A stretch of 64,000 nucleotides of DNA, from contig CM051461.1 in the NCBI GenBank assembly GCA_028095005.1, forward strand, positions 42,271,968 through 42,335,967, in the 5' to 3' direction. Below are positions 22,541 to 34,700 of the stretch, piece by piece; position 1 is the stretch's first letter; every line of letters begins with the position of its first letter. The notes below the pieces were generated by a model, which was given only the letters and a program-made list of their open reading frames with translations, had not been told where the DNA came from and searched no databases. Made by a program: the position numbers and the translations under genes. This DNA comes from Rhynchospora pubera (taxonomy: Eukaryota; Streptophyta; Magnoliopsida; Poales; Cyperaceae).

Positions 22541-23960
22541 AAAAAGTTTTGTGAATTCTGAATTCAAAAGGACCATATATATGCTTGGAGTTTAGAAATT
22601 TTTTAGTCCTTGGTTAAACGTCTCTACTCTGTTTCAGAACATTTCTTCTTCGAAACTTCACATCAACTGTATTCATCTTTTATAAGCTGGTCAAAAAAGA
22701 TATCTGGTATTAGTATTAGGTGAAATATGTGATTCATCTACATGAGCATGTATGCCAACTAACATCAATGATTTTTATCTCCAGGAAATAGGAAGTAATC
22801 GGACAATCAGTGGGACCCATTTTCTAAAATTATTCTGCGATACCTTGCAAGTGTATATAATGATTTCCATGATATAATAGCCTTATTTATTTCACTTCCT
22901 TTATATTAGGCACCGTTGCAGACATGGATGTATTAAATTTTACTGAAATTTTGAACAAGAAATTTCCTTTTGCCTGGCTGGTATGACATTGATGATAATC
23001 AACTGATATTTATAACTTCATTGAACTTCATGTTAAGAAAAAATTTGTACAAGAAAACCTGGGTGCTTGCATTAGGTAGAGGAATTCTACAAAAAGAATT
23101 CTCAAAATAGTCCTTCCCTTGGTTTGAGAAAACTTAAGCAATGAATAAGGACGCGGTTAGACTATTGTGAATGAGGACCTAAAAATTATTCATATCAGAT
23201 AAGTAAAGATCTATAAAAACTAGTTTATACTAAGCATTCTAATTTTAGTCACACAAAGTTCGATTACGCAAGTTCATCACAAAATTGCTGGATATCTTCC
23301 TAATTCAAGGTATTTAAGTTCAAAAGCCAATGACATAGCAGCGTACTCGATGTTATCGCAATTTATTAGTACTCTTCAATACTAAAGACTCAACTTAGAA
23401 AATTTTGTTCTAAATTAACACGTGCTTATATTGGTCTATAGAAAGAAAATATATTCTTAGGTAGTTTTAACTCATAAGCAACATAAAGAACAACAGTTCC
23501 TTGAATGTCGGTATGTTAAGAAACAATGTCCAGACCTCTCTTGTGTTTGAAATTCTTGACATTCATTTGTGTTTGATTGGTCTGAAACCTTTGTATTTGT
23601 TGATAACAAAGCAACAACAGTTTCTATGATGGAAATGCCTGGGGGAAAGGGAAAAAAAAAAAGATTGACAAGCATACAGCTTTTAGCCTTAAATAATTCT
23701 GTCTTATTTAACACTTGTTTAAAGTTAATCATTGCTGTTTAATTACTGGATGCAAACCAACAAGAGGATGGAAGATGAAATTATTTTATTTTAATTCACT
23801 AAAGTATGAAAGAAACATAACCTTAATAAGAGAAACTGAATAAAACAGAGAGCATTGCAGAGGAGGAGACAAAAACAGTATAGAGCACAACAGAGCATCA
23901 TAGAGAAGGAAACAGATCAGAGCTGAGAAGGAAACAGAGCAGAACAGAGAGAAGGTATAT

Positions 23961-25109
23961 AGAGCAAAAAGACAGCTGCTTTGGGAGAAAATGTTCATTC
24001 ATTCTGTCCAATATGTCACCTTTGACATTGAAATTTTTATTGATAATTGATGTTTTGTACTGATTTAATATATTAAATACATGAAATTTGTTTCCAAAAA
24101 AAATTACAATACATGAAATTATTGTAAGAAATTGAACTTATTGTGCAAACAAAACAGTATCAAAGATCATGTAAAATAACTACGGAGGATTATGATATAT
24201 GATGTATGACAACCTAGAGAAACTTTGAGATAATTTGAGATAGCTTTGAGATAATTCTGTATATCATAAACTGGTCTGTCTTTACAAATTGCGCCTCCCT
24301 CTCATCTTATACACTCTATACAGCCAAACATAGAAACAATCTTCAATACCATAATAAGCAATTTCCTGTACAGTACATAATCTTTCTAACTATAACACAG
24401 ATTGATGTCTAATAGATCTTTAAAATAGCACATAAATCCTTAACTAATCTGGCACTGCTACTCTTGATCTGTGCGCTGAACCCTTTGAACCAGCATTCTG
24501 ATGCACTTAATCCTCTGAACCAGTATTCTGACAATCATGCGCTGAATCATCCTTTGAACCAGTAGTCTGATAATCAATATCCTGACAATGTATGCATGGT
24601 GAATGAAGCCAACATAACATCTTTCAAAATTATCATGCGTGATGTGATATTAGTCGAATTGTGTCCACGAAATTTTCTTTAGGCAATCACTAAAGGTAAT
24701 ACATATTCTGTTTTATAGGACATGTTTCAGGTTATTGTCAGTTTGCTAGGTCAATGCGTTGAAAATATTAAATTTCGTGATTTCTGGTGAATCTTTCTTT
24801 CCAAAAAAAAAAAACACATTAATTATGTTTACTCCGTCACGTTTGAAATACTGCAAAACAATCGTAAAGCATGAGAAATCACATTTTGTGGATTATGAAG
24901 TTATCACTGACAGCCAATGAAGCTTTGCAGGCATTGAAGAGCAAAATTTGATACCGCAAGTCCGCAATTATATCATTATCTAGATACTAAGTAAAAACTA
25001 AAAATAAAACAAGACCAACATTCAAATTTATAAAGACATCATCATTAATAATTGCATTGTGAGAGTGAATCGCTTAATGTCTCAAACAGCTTTATAAATA
25101 AATTTATTA
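23961..25109. other. Gene-free spacer
   Basis: No gene is supported. At 24478-24590 a word of the type CTTTGAACCAGTATTCTGA occurs three times with changes, a decayed short tandem repeat. Open frames across it are interrupted. Confidence 0.5.
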
Positions 25110-25409
25110 GGCCCTGTTTGGATAGTTAGGAATAAGGGCTATTCTAGACTAAATAGCTATTCGGGACTAAGAAACCATCCAAACAGTCTAGGATTAAGAG
25201 CTTATTTTTAATCAGACTAAGATTAGTTAATCCGACATTTTGTTAGAATAAGAGTTGAGATTAGAAAGAAAAGCTCATTATTTATTCTTTCCTCATCCAA
25301 ACAAAAAGTCTTAATCTGAGATTAAGCTTATTCTTAAGAATTTAGGATTAAGAATCTTAATCTTGAATAGCTAATCCTACCCTTAATCTCATACGATCCA
25401 AACAGAGCC
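25110..25409. mobile_element. Tourist-like MITE (PIF/Harbinger type), 300 bp
   Basis: The ends GGCCCTGTTTGGAT and ATCCAAACAGAGCC are inverted repeats, with TTA on both sides (25107-25109 and 25410-25412), the expected 3-bp target duplication. No coding capacity. It lies just downstream of the last exon of MADS gene 2. Confidence 0.88.
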
Positions 25410-25710
25410 TTAGGGAATAGCCACCTTTAATTCCAATGCAGTTGAACAGCTCAATTACCAACAACGGCCAAGCTTCTGATTAAATGTAGTAAATTGCATG
25501 TCAAAAAGATACTTGAATTTTCATGAACTAAATTAAAAAACATGTCTGTACGTATAGCCTTTGAAATTATAAAGTCTAAACCATCATATTACCTTCAAAA
25601 AATAAACTAAACACAATAGTCTTAACTTCTCAACTACAAGTTTGGAACCAAGCTAGAAAATAGAAATTTAGAAACTAAGTTTACTCATTTCCTTCGATAA
25701 TGAGGCATAC

Positions 25711-28700
25711 TCAATATAGTTGTGCACTTTTAGAGTTGATGGTGGTAGAACCTTGCTGATTCATATATGACACTTTTTCCTTTTTGATACCACCAATAAT
25801 GCCTTCATAAGGTGATTGCATGGGCATTTTTCCTTTGTCTTTCAGTTCAAGAGATGCCAAATTTTGCTCCAGCACTTCTTCCTTTACATGCAATAGTTTT
25901 TCCTTGTTCATACTACCACTAGTACCATCATAAGGGGTTTGCATGGGCATTTTTCTTTTGTCTGTCAGTCCAAGAGATGCCAACTTTTTCTCCAGTAGGA
26001 ATGAAGTACCTTCCTTGTGCTGCTGCATATATCTCTAATTTTAATATGCATCACATGTTTTACTTGGATAAATTTTTGATACGTATAAAATTTTGTTACT
26101 ACAAACTCAATTCCGAAAGCCATTTGTGAATTCAGTCCATTACAATAAAAAAATCTGGATTTCAAATTACAAATTTAAATCAATATCTCGTTATAAGTAA
26201 CAAGGGATTGTGAATTGATATAAATTTTTGTGTATGTGGCTACCATTTATACAAGATTAAAAGGCTGAAAGATCAATAAAGAAAATTTACTAGAATTAAC
26301 TTTATGTGCTAATTTTGTTTATGATCAACAGTTTGGATTGTGGTTTTTGGATTAATTTGAAATAGGAAACTAATGTTTCATAACTTAAAATTCATTTTTC
26401 TCCAATTCATGAATATTCTGCACATATCTATCAGCATATAACATACCGATGTGATAGGCAAAGAGGAGGCAGCTGATGTTTCTGACTTCCTCAACAAATA
26501 GTTCTACATAGTATAATATAATGCCATTAGTCAAAGAGGCCACTAAAAATCATCTCATAAAATAAAAGAGCGTTACAATAGAAATAGGCACAACACTGAA
26601 CTCTGTAGACGTTTTTGTTAGTGTGAAATGTGTTAGAGATATGTCCTAGAAGCCAATCTTTTTGGCTACTTCTATGGTTTTATGTTATGGATGATTTTAT
26701 ATCATTTGTTCCTTGATTTATGTGTTGACAGTTCATTCAGGTTGAGGATCTGAATTATAGATCACTGTGATTCATTTAGTAGTAAATGACAACAATAAAT
26801 CTTAAGCGTCCATAATCTTGATAATTAACAAGGAACATTAATTATCAATAAGATTAGTATGCAAGTTAAGTGTTGATTAAGTTCTATAAATCACTGGTTA
26901 AGAGTAACCAACTTAATTGCATATGTTTATGTTAATTGAACATAGTACAGGACATGACCCAACGAAATAAATACATGGATTGTGTTTGGGTGTCATTATT
27001 TATTTCGTTATGATTTTGATTCTAAGTTTGAGATATTTATCTTTTCCACATGAGGATAGGTTCAATAAATATCGTCTACCGCTGATTCCCGATAAGGGCT
27101 GCTATACGGACGTTATTTATGTTCTCTTGAATTGTGCGGGGAAAAGCTAAATAGTCAAGAAAACCGTATGTCCCTCATTAATTCACTTAGTGAGTGACGA
27201 TATCTGTTTGGGCCCCTTGATGGAGATAGATTGTTTGCTGGCAACTGATACAATTATCTCTAGATCAAGAAACGTATAATCTGCAAGAATGACACATTCC
27301 TATCTTGGATTATACGATGATATCGTGAGGCATAGGAATCAAAATAGAGATATATTATTATTCTCTTATGCAGGATTGAAATATTGTAGCTGTACACTAT
27401 TTATGCGAATTGGGAATCATAACGTGTTGCTAGATACCGCTTATGATTATTGGATTTAAATAGCGATTTAACTCCATGTCCAACGTAGCATAAATCCTCA
27501 AAGGGTCACACAGAATTGGTGTTTTAACCATGCTTGCATTATTTATTTGCAATAATTGGTATTGCAAAATATGATGAGTTGATTAATTAATTAAATAGCG
27601 TTGTAGACCGTTATAATTAATTAAATCAAAGGGATCATATAGAAATAAATTAATGCATTATCTAATCCCTAAATAATTATTATTAAGTTAATAATTATTT
27701 ATTTTAACACATGTGCATTCTATAGGGCTTTAATTAAATAATTAATTAAAGGCCCAATAGGGATCCAAATTGAGAGCAACAAGAGAGGCCATTTAATGAA
27801 TGATTAAGTGGACCCATGAGGCAATGCAATTGGCCCATAAAGGCCCTCTTTGTGGCCGGCCAAGCAAGGTGGTAGGTGGGGTGGCAATTTGGTAAATAGT
27901 TAGTGTGAGGTAGGTAGGGTTTGCACTCTATATAAGGATGTGGATGGTTGCAAATCCCCCCTCTCTCTCTCTCTCTCTCCCACTAACCTAGCCGCCCCCC
28001 TTCCCTTGTGCGCCTCCCTCTCTCCCATCTCTCCCTATTGCTCATGTGTTGAGCCCTCCATTCTTCCACAAATAACTTGTTGATTTGCTAGAAGAATTGA
28101 GAAAGCTAGGGATTAGGCATCTCCTCCAAGTTACTAGCATAACTTGTAGAGGATTTGGTTAATACCAAGTGGACTCGAGGCGATACGACAAGGAGGCGCG
28201 AGCTAGACGTGAGCACAACCACCTACAACCTAGCCGGTTCGAGCCTCTTGATTACTAGCTCAAGAGAGGTATACCTTGAACCTTTCTCTCTTGTGTGAAT
28301 GGCTTAGTGCAAGATCCGTGTTTGTGCATGATTGTTTATGGATAATTAGTAGTATTTAATCATAAAAGGAAAATTATGCACTTAACTAACAGTGGTATCA
28401 GAGCACATGGTCGTACTTAAGCTATTTTGACACTTAATTAAGAGAAATTGGCTAATTAATGGATTAGTAGAGATGATGCGTTTGTTTGCTGTCTGAAAAT
28501 GGTATTTTCTGTGTTGTTTCGCGTTTTTCGCTTTGATAAGTTCTCTGGAAGTTTTTTCCATCTACATGAAAGTTGTAGATCTGTGGATTGTGATTCTTTT
28601 AGCGTTGGATTCACATTTTTCTGAATTAGTATAGATTTACTGTGAATAAAATGGCGACAGTGCGCAGAACCAGTTTCTGCTTGCACTGTCCTGTTTGAAT

Positions 28701-31700
28701 GGCTTGAAAGATTTATATTTTGAATATAAGTACCAGTGTTCTATGGCTAGATTTAAAGAGGACTTGAACCTCGTTCTGAGCATGTAAAATTTGTTGCATG
28801 GCTCAGATCAATTTGTGGGTTTTTAAGTATGAAAAGGAAGAACTTGTCAGATCCAGTTTGTTGAGCAAATCGATTGTTCTAATAAACTGTACCAACTGAG
28901 GACTCCTTTAAAAATTCTGTTTAAATGGAGTTGTTCTATTTTGAGTTAGGATTCCAGGAAAATTAGTTTCATAATTTTTCGTGGAGATTTGGACCTTCAA
29001 CTAGGCTAGAACTTTTCGATCGACAGTCTGTTCCAGTACAGAATTTGTTGATTGTTTAGTTAGTAACTCGAACTTTTTGAACTAAACTTGGTGGTTTTCT
29101 TTTCATGATTAGTTAGGCTATAGAATAAACTAGTTTTTCTATGTATATTGTATATATAAAAACTAATTAGAAGGTGGTCTAACAGACCAAATGGTTGAGA
29201 GGATAATCTGAAAATCTCATAACGGTGTTTCGTGCACTTGTAAGAGATTTGTCATTTTTTATTCTCCCAGATGGTGTAAGATCTCCTCTTGGAATTTTAA
29301 CTGGTAATCACAACTATCATAAGGAGCTTAAGTAATTTATTTGAGAATTTTTGGAGGTCTAAAACCTTAGCTTTTATTGGATTCCATTAGTTACGTTTTT
29401 TAATAAATTGCTGTTTTTCTAAATATTCAAATTAGTTGAAATTAATTAGAAAACTCCTTGTTTGATCTCCTTTCTGTTATGGGATGTTGAAAGAACTTTC
29501 TAAATGAATTTAAACAAGTTTTGTTGTTTAAAATTGAGGATTTGTACACGGAATTTACTTATGGCAAACGATATGCAAAGATGCTTGAAAATCGTTAATT
29601 GGAAACAAAGTTCTTGTATGTGCTAACTTTGTTTTGTAGGTGGATAGTGGGTTTAGTATGGCTCAAGACTCAATGCCTTGTGGTTGTAATGAATGCATGT
29701 GTGAATGTTTGTAATGCGGCCTTTGGTGCCATTAATTAATTAATTTGTTGATTAATTTTTTATGTAACTTGTGAGGCTTGCATGCCCCTAAGGTTAGGAT
29801 GGGAATAGGATGTTTTCACATGTATTTTTTGCACCTTTATTTTATATAGGATTTAGATCCTTATAGAATTTAGTGGGAGGGCAAGAATTAGATTAGTTTT
29901 GCTCCATGGACGATGTGGCGAAACTAATGCAAGCGGGAGCCATACAAACCCACAACTATGAGATGCTTATGTGATTACTTTTGTTAGGTTAGGTATGGGT
30001 GTATGCTTACACGACCACCAAACAAAGTGTCATATGAATTGTTTGTCCCAAACGAAAACGAATAAGTTGAATCGCCCTCCTTCTCTCTATCCCCTTCACG
30101 CCGATTGTCACTCATGGCGCGGTCCGCCCAAGCGGACGTCATGATTGCCAATTCGGTAGTCGGGGTGCAAATAGCTAAGATTTGCAAGGAGCAAATAGTG
30201 AGAAGTGACTTTTTCGATGGACCCAACTAGAGTTTGGACATCGGGGCGAAGTTCGCTCATGCGAACCAAGAGTCATAGTAAGATGATTGGTTGGAGAACC
30301 TACCTTATCTAATCATTTTGGATGACGTGCCATAGCAGGTCCATTTTGATGAAAATAGGGGTCTTGGAAATCACTATACTTAGGGACTTTTAAAAGTGTA
30401 GTGAAAGTTTTACTTTTGTTAAAACTAAAAACATAAAACTAATTGACCTTTAATTCGATAATTGTTGTAGATGTCTTCCTCCTCTTTAACGCTTCGTTCT
30501 CTTCTTGAGAAAGAGAAACTCGCCTTTAACGGTGCTAATTTCTTGGATTGGCACCGCAACCTAAGGCTTGCCTTTAGGTTTGAAAAAAGGGAGTACCTCC
30601 TCTCCACTCCGATTCCCTCTGCTCCTAAGGACACCGATCCAAAGGATAAGCAAGAGGAATATGAGAAGCACGTCAATGACGACATGGACATGTCGGTCTT
30701 GATGGTTGCGGTCATGGAATCGGAACTCCAAAAGGAGTTCATCGATAGTGGATACGGAGTGTTTGAGATGATCACTCGTCTCAAGAACATGTTCCAAACC
30801 AAGGCCCGCACCGAAAGGGCCCGTCTCATCAAGGCCGTCGCCAACACTCGCTTGGCGGAGGGTCATGAAGTCGGGCCACACGTCATGAAGATGGCGGGGT
30901 TGTTTCGGCAGCTCGAAAAGCTTGATACGCCCTTTCCTACGGGTGCAATTCAAGATTTCATTCTCAACTCCCTCCCTCCAAGCTTCACCGGTTTTGTTGT
31001 GAACTACCGGATGAATGGCATGGACAAGAGCATGGATGATCTCCAAAACATGCTCGTTGAGACGGAGGATAGTCTCAAGAAGGAGAAGGGCCCCAAGGAT
31101 GTTCTTGCCGTGAGTGACAAGAGCAAAAAGATCAAGAAGCGAGGCCGTAAAGCCAAGAAGGGCAAAGGCCCGGTGACGCCCCAAGGTTCGGCCAAGGGTG
31201 CTCCCGTGGGTTCCAAGAAGAAGAAGAACCCGGCCACTCCCGAGACCGTTTGCTACTACTGTAGCAACAAGGGTCATTGGAGGAGAAACTGCCCCAAGTA
31301 CCTTGCCGACAAGAAGGCGGGAACCGTCCAACCTTCTTCTTCAGGTATATTTGTCATCGAAACCCTTCTCGCTACCTCTAACACTGATTGGGTATTCGAT
31401 ACCGGTTCGTGTGCTCACATTTGTCGAAATGTGCAGGTCCTAAAGAATAGGAGGCGGCTCGAGAAAGGTGAAGTTCAACTCCGCGTCGGGAATGGCACGT
31501 GCATCTCCGCTATGGCCATTGGGAGCGTGGATTTAACTTTACCTTCCGGTTTTGTGTTGGAACTAAAGGATGTATTTTTAGTTCCCTCTATCACTCGAAA
31601 CATTATCTCTATCTCTTGTTTGGACATGGATGGTTTTGATGTTGTAATAAAGAACAAGTTGTTGACCTTGTTTCGAAATGAAGTTCGTTTTTGTGATGCG

Positions 31701-34700
31701 CATTTATTGAATGGTCTTTATTTGCTTGATTCTAGCGGACTTATCTTGAGTGTTGAGAATGACAATAGGAAACGTAAGATTTCACATGAGAATGCAACTT
31801 TGATGTGGCATTGCCGCTTAGGTCATATCAATGAGAAACGCATCAAGAGATTACAAACCGTTGGTCTCTTGGATCAATTCGCTTTCGAGCCAATTGACAC
31901 ATGCGAATCTTGTTTGATGGGAAAGATGACCAAAGCGCCTTTTCCTAACAAAGGGACAAGGGCAAATGACTTGTTAGACCTTGTACATACCGATGTATGT
32001 GGGCCTATGAGCATTTGTGCGCGTGGTGGTTATTCATACTTCATCACATTCACCGATGACCATAGTAGATACGGGTATATCTACTTGATGCGTCACAAAT
32101 CCGAATCCTTTGACAAGTTCAAAGAATTTAAGAATGAAGTTGAGAACCAACTTGGTCGAAAGATCAAGGTCTTACGATCCGATCGAGGTGGTGAGTACTT
32201 GAGCCATGAGTTTGGCAACTATCTAAAGGAGTGTGGAATCGTTCCACAACTCACTCCACCCGGAACACCACAATGGAATGGTGTATCCGAAAGGAGGAAT
32301 CGAACTTTGCTTGACATGGTTCGGTCAATGATGAGCCAAGCCGATTTGCCTATGTCCTTTTGGGGATACGCCCTTGAAACCGCAACTTTTACATTAAACC
32401 GTGTTCCATCAAAGTCCGTTGAGAAGACGCCCTATGAGCTTTGGTTTAAGAAGAAACCAAGCATGTCGTTTCTCAAGATTTGGGGTTGTGAAGCTTATGT
32501 GAAAAGGCTAGTGAGCGATAAGCTTGGACCCAAATCGGACAAATGTCATTTCGTAGGATACCCTAAGGAAACGAAGGGTTACTACTTCTATAACCGCAAC
32601 GAGAACAAGATAGTTGTTGCACGTTATGGTGTGTTCTTGGAGAAGGAGTTTCTCTCAAGAAGAAGTAGTGGGAGCAACGTGGTGATTGAAGAAATTCAAG
32701 AACCGCAACAACAAAGCATGCCTCAAGTAGGCAATGTGGTTGTTCCCAATGTGGTGCCAAATGAGGTTGCACAAAATGTGGATGCACCGAATGAGATTGT
32801 AGCCGAACCCATTCCACAAGTTGTTGTGGAAGAAGAGGTTTACGAACAAGCTCCCTCAAATGAAAACTCAAACATATCGCGAGTCGATGATGTTGAGGAA
32901 GCACCTTCACTTGAAGTTCAAGAACAAAGTCCACAAACCGTTGTGGAACAAGTTCAAGAACCTCAAACTTCTACCCTACGAAGATCGGCAAGGCCAAGTC
33001 GTCCACCTATAAGATATTTAGGTTTGCACGACGTTCTCGTTATGGAGAACGATGAGCCTTTGACCGTTGATGACATGAGAAAGAAACCCGACTCCAAGGA
33101 ATGGCTAAAAGCCATGGAATCCGAAATGCAATCCATGTATGACAACAAGGTATGGACCTTGGTTGACCTTCCCAACGGAGTAAAACCCGTTGAGAACAAG
33201 TGGATCTTTAAGAGAAAGGTCGACATGGATGGCAACTTGACCATTTACAAAGCACGACTTGTAGCGAAAGGTTACAAGCAAATTCATGGTATTGACTATG
33301 AAGAAACCTTCTCGCCCGTCGTCATGTTCAAGTCAATTCGGATCATGTTAGCAATTGCCGCATTCTATGATTATGAGATTTGGCAAATGGATGTCAAAAC
33401 CGCCTTCCTAAATGGAAATTTGGAAGAGGATGTGTATATGACACAACCCGAGTGTTTTGTGGATCCAAAGAATGCTAACAAAGTATGCAAGCTTCAACGA
33501 TCCATTTATGGATTGAAGCAAGCATCACGGAGTTGGAACAAGCGCTTTGATGAGGAAGTCAAGAAATTGAACTTCTCTCAAAGTGAAAAGGAACCTTGTG
33601 TCTACAAGAGGTTTAGTGGGAGCGTGGTTGTGTTTCTTGTTCTATATGTTGACGATATACTCTTGATCGGGAATGATATTCCCGAATTGAATGCAGTCAA
33701 GGATTCATTGAAGAAAGTGTTCTCAATGAAAGACTTGGGCGAGGCCGCCTACATCCTAGGAATCAAGATCTATAGAGATAGATCAAAGAGGATGCTAGGT
33801 TTGAGCCAAGATGCATACATTGACAAGGTGTTGCAAAAACACAACATGGCGAATTCCAAGAAGGGATTCTTGCCTATGTCACATGGCATTTACTTGAGCA
33901 AGACTCAAGGTCCGACAACGGAGACAGATCGGGAGTACATGAAGCGATTCAAGTATCCATCTGTAGTCGGATCGATTATGTATGCCATGCTATGCACTCG
34001 CCCCGATGTGGCACATCCGATTAGCGTGACTAGTCGATACCAAGCCAACCCGGGCATGGCACATTGGACCGCAGTCAAGAATATCCTCAAGTATCTCAAG
34101 AGAACCCAAGAGAGCATTCTCGTTTACGGTGGAGACCAAGAGCTCGTTGTAACTGGTTACACCGATGCTAGTTTCCAAACCGATCGAGATGACTCCAAAT
34201 CACAGTCCGGCTTTGTATTTCTGCTTAATGGTGGTGCCGTAAGTTGGAAGAGTTCCAAGCAAGATACTACGGCCGATTCCGTCACCGAAGCGGAATACTT
34301 AGCGGCTGGTGAAGCAGCAAAAGAGGCCGTATGGATCAAGGAGTTCTTGACCGAGCTAGAGGTGGTTCCAAGCATCTCGGGTCCAGTGGATATCTACTGC
34401 GACAATACGGGAGCCATAGCTCAGTCCAAGGAGCCTAGGTCTCACCAGAAGACTAGGCACATTCTACGACGGTTCCATCTCATCCGTCAGTTGGTCAATG
34501 ACGGATGGGTCAAGGTCAAGAAGGTGGACGGTGCCGCGAACACAGCGGACCCTCTGACAAAGCCTTTGTCTCGAGCCGCGCATGAGTTGCATGTTGCATC
34601 CATGGGGATTAGGCGTATGCCTGATTGGCTTTGAGTTGTATCTTTTATTTAGGCGTTAGTATGAGATATGTATATTTGGATATTACATTGAGTACTATAC

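Larger units (their letters stand above)
21600..23960. other. 3' flank of MADS gene 2, copy 2 of the segmental duplication
   Basis: Paralogous to 1-2310 (see there). It lies downstream of gene 2 as copy 1 lies downstream of gene 1, so the duplication unit probably included a MADS gene and its 3' flank. It lacks the SINE of copy 1 and instead carries a poly(T)-headed insertion and a small MITE. No gene was seen. Confidence 0.75.

Noticed and set aside
24400..24600. Extra last exon of MADS gene 2
   Set aside because: Repeated CTTTGAACCAG words give tempting peptides on the minus strand, but stops interrupt them and exon 9 already ends with a stop.
30561..31331. 256-codon minus-strand frame
   Set aside because: Antisense shadow of the intact gag-pol frame in a GC-richer stretch.
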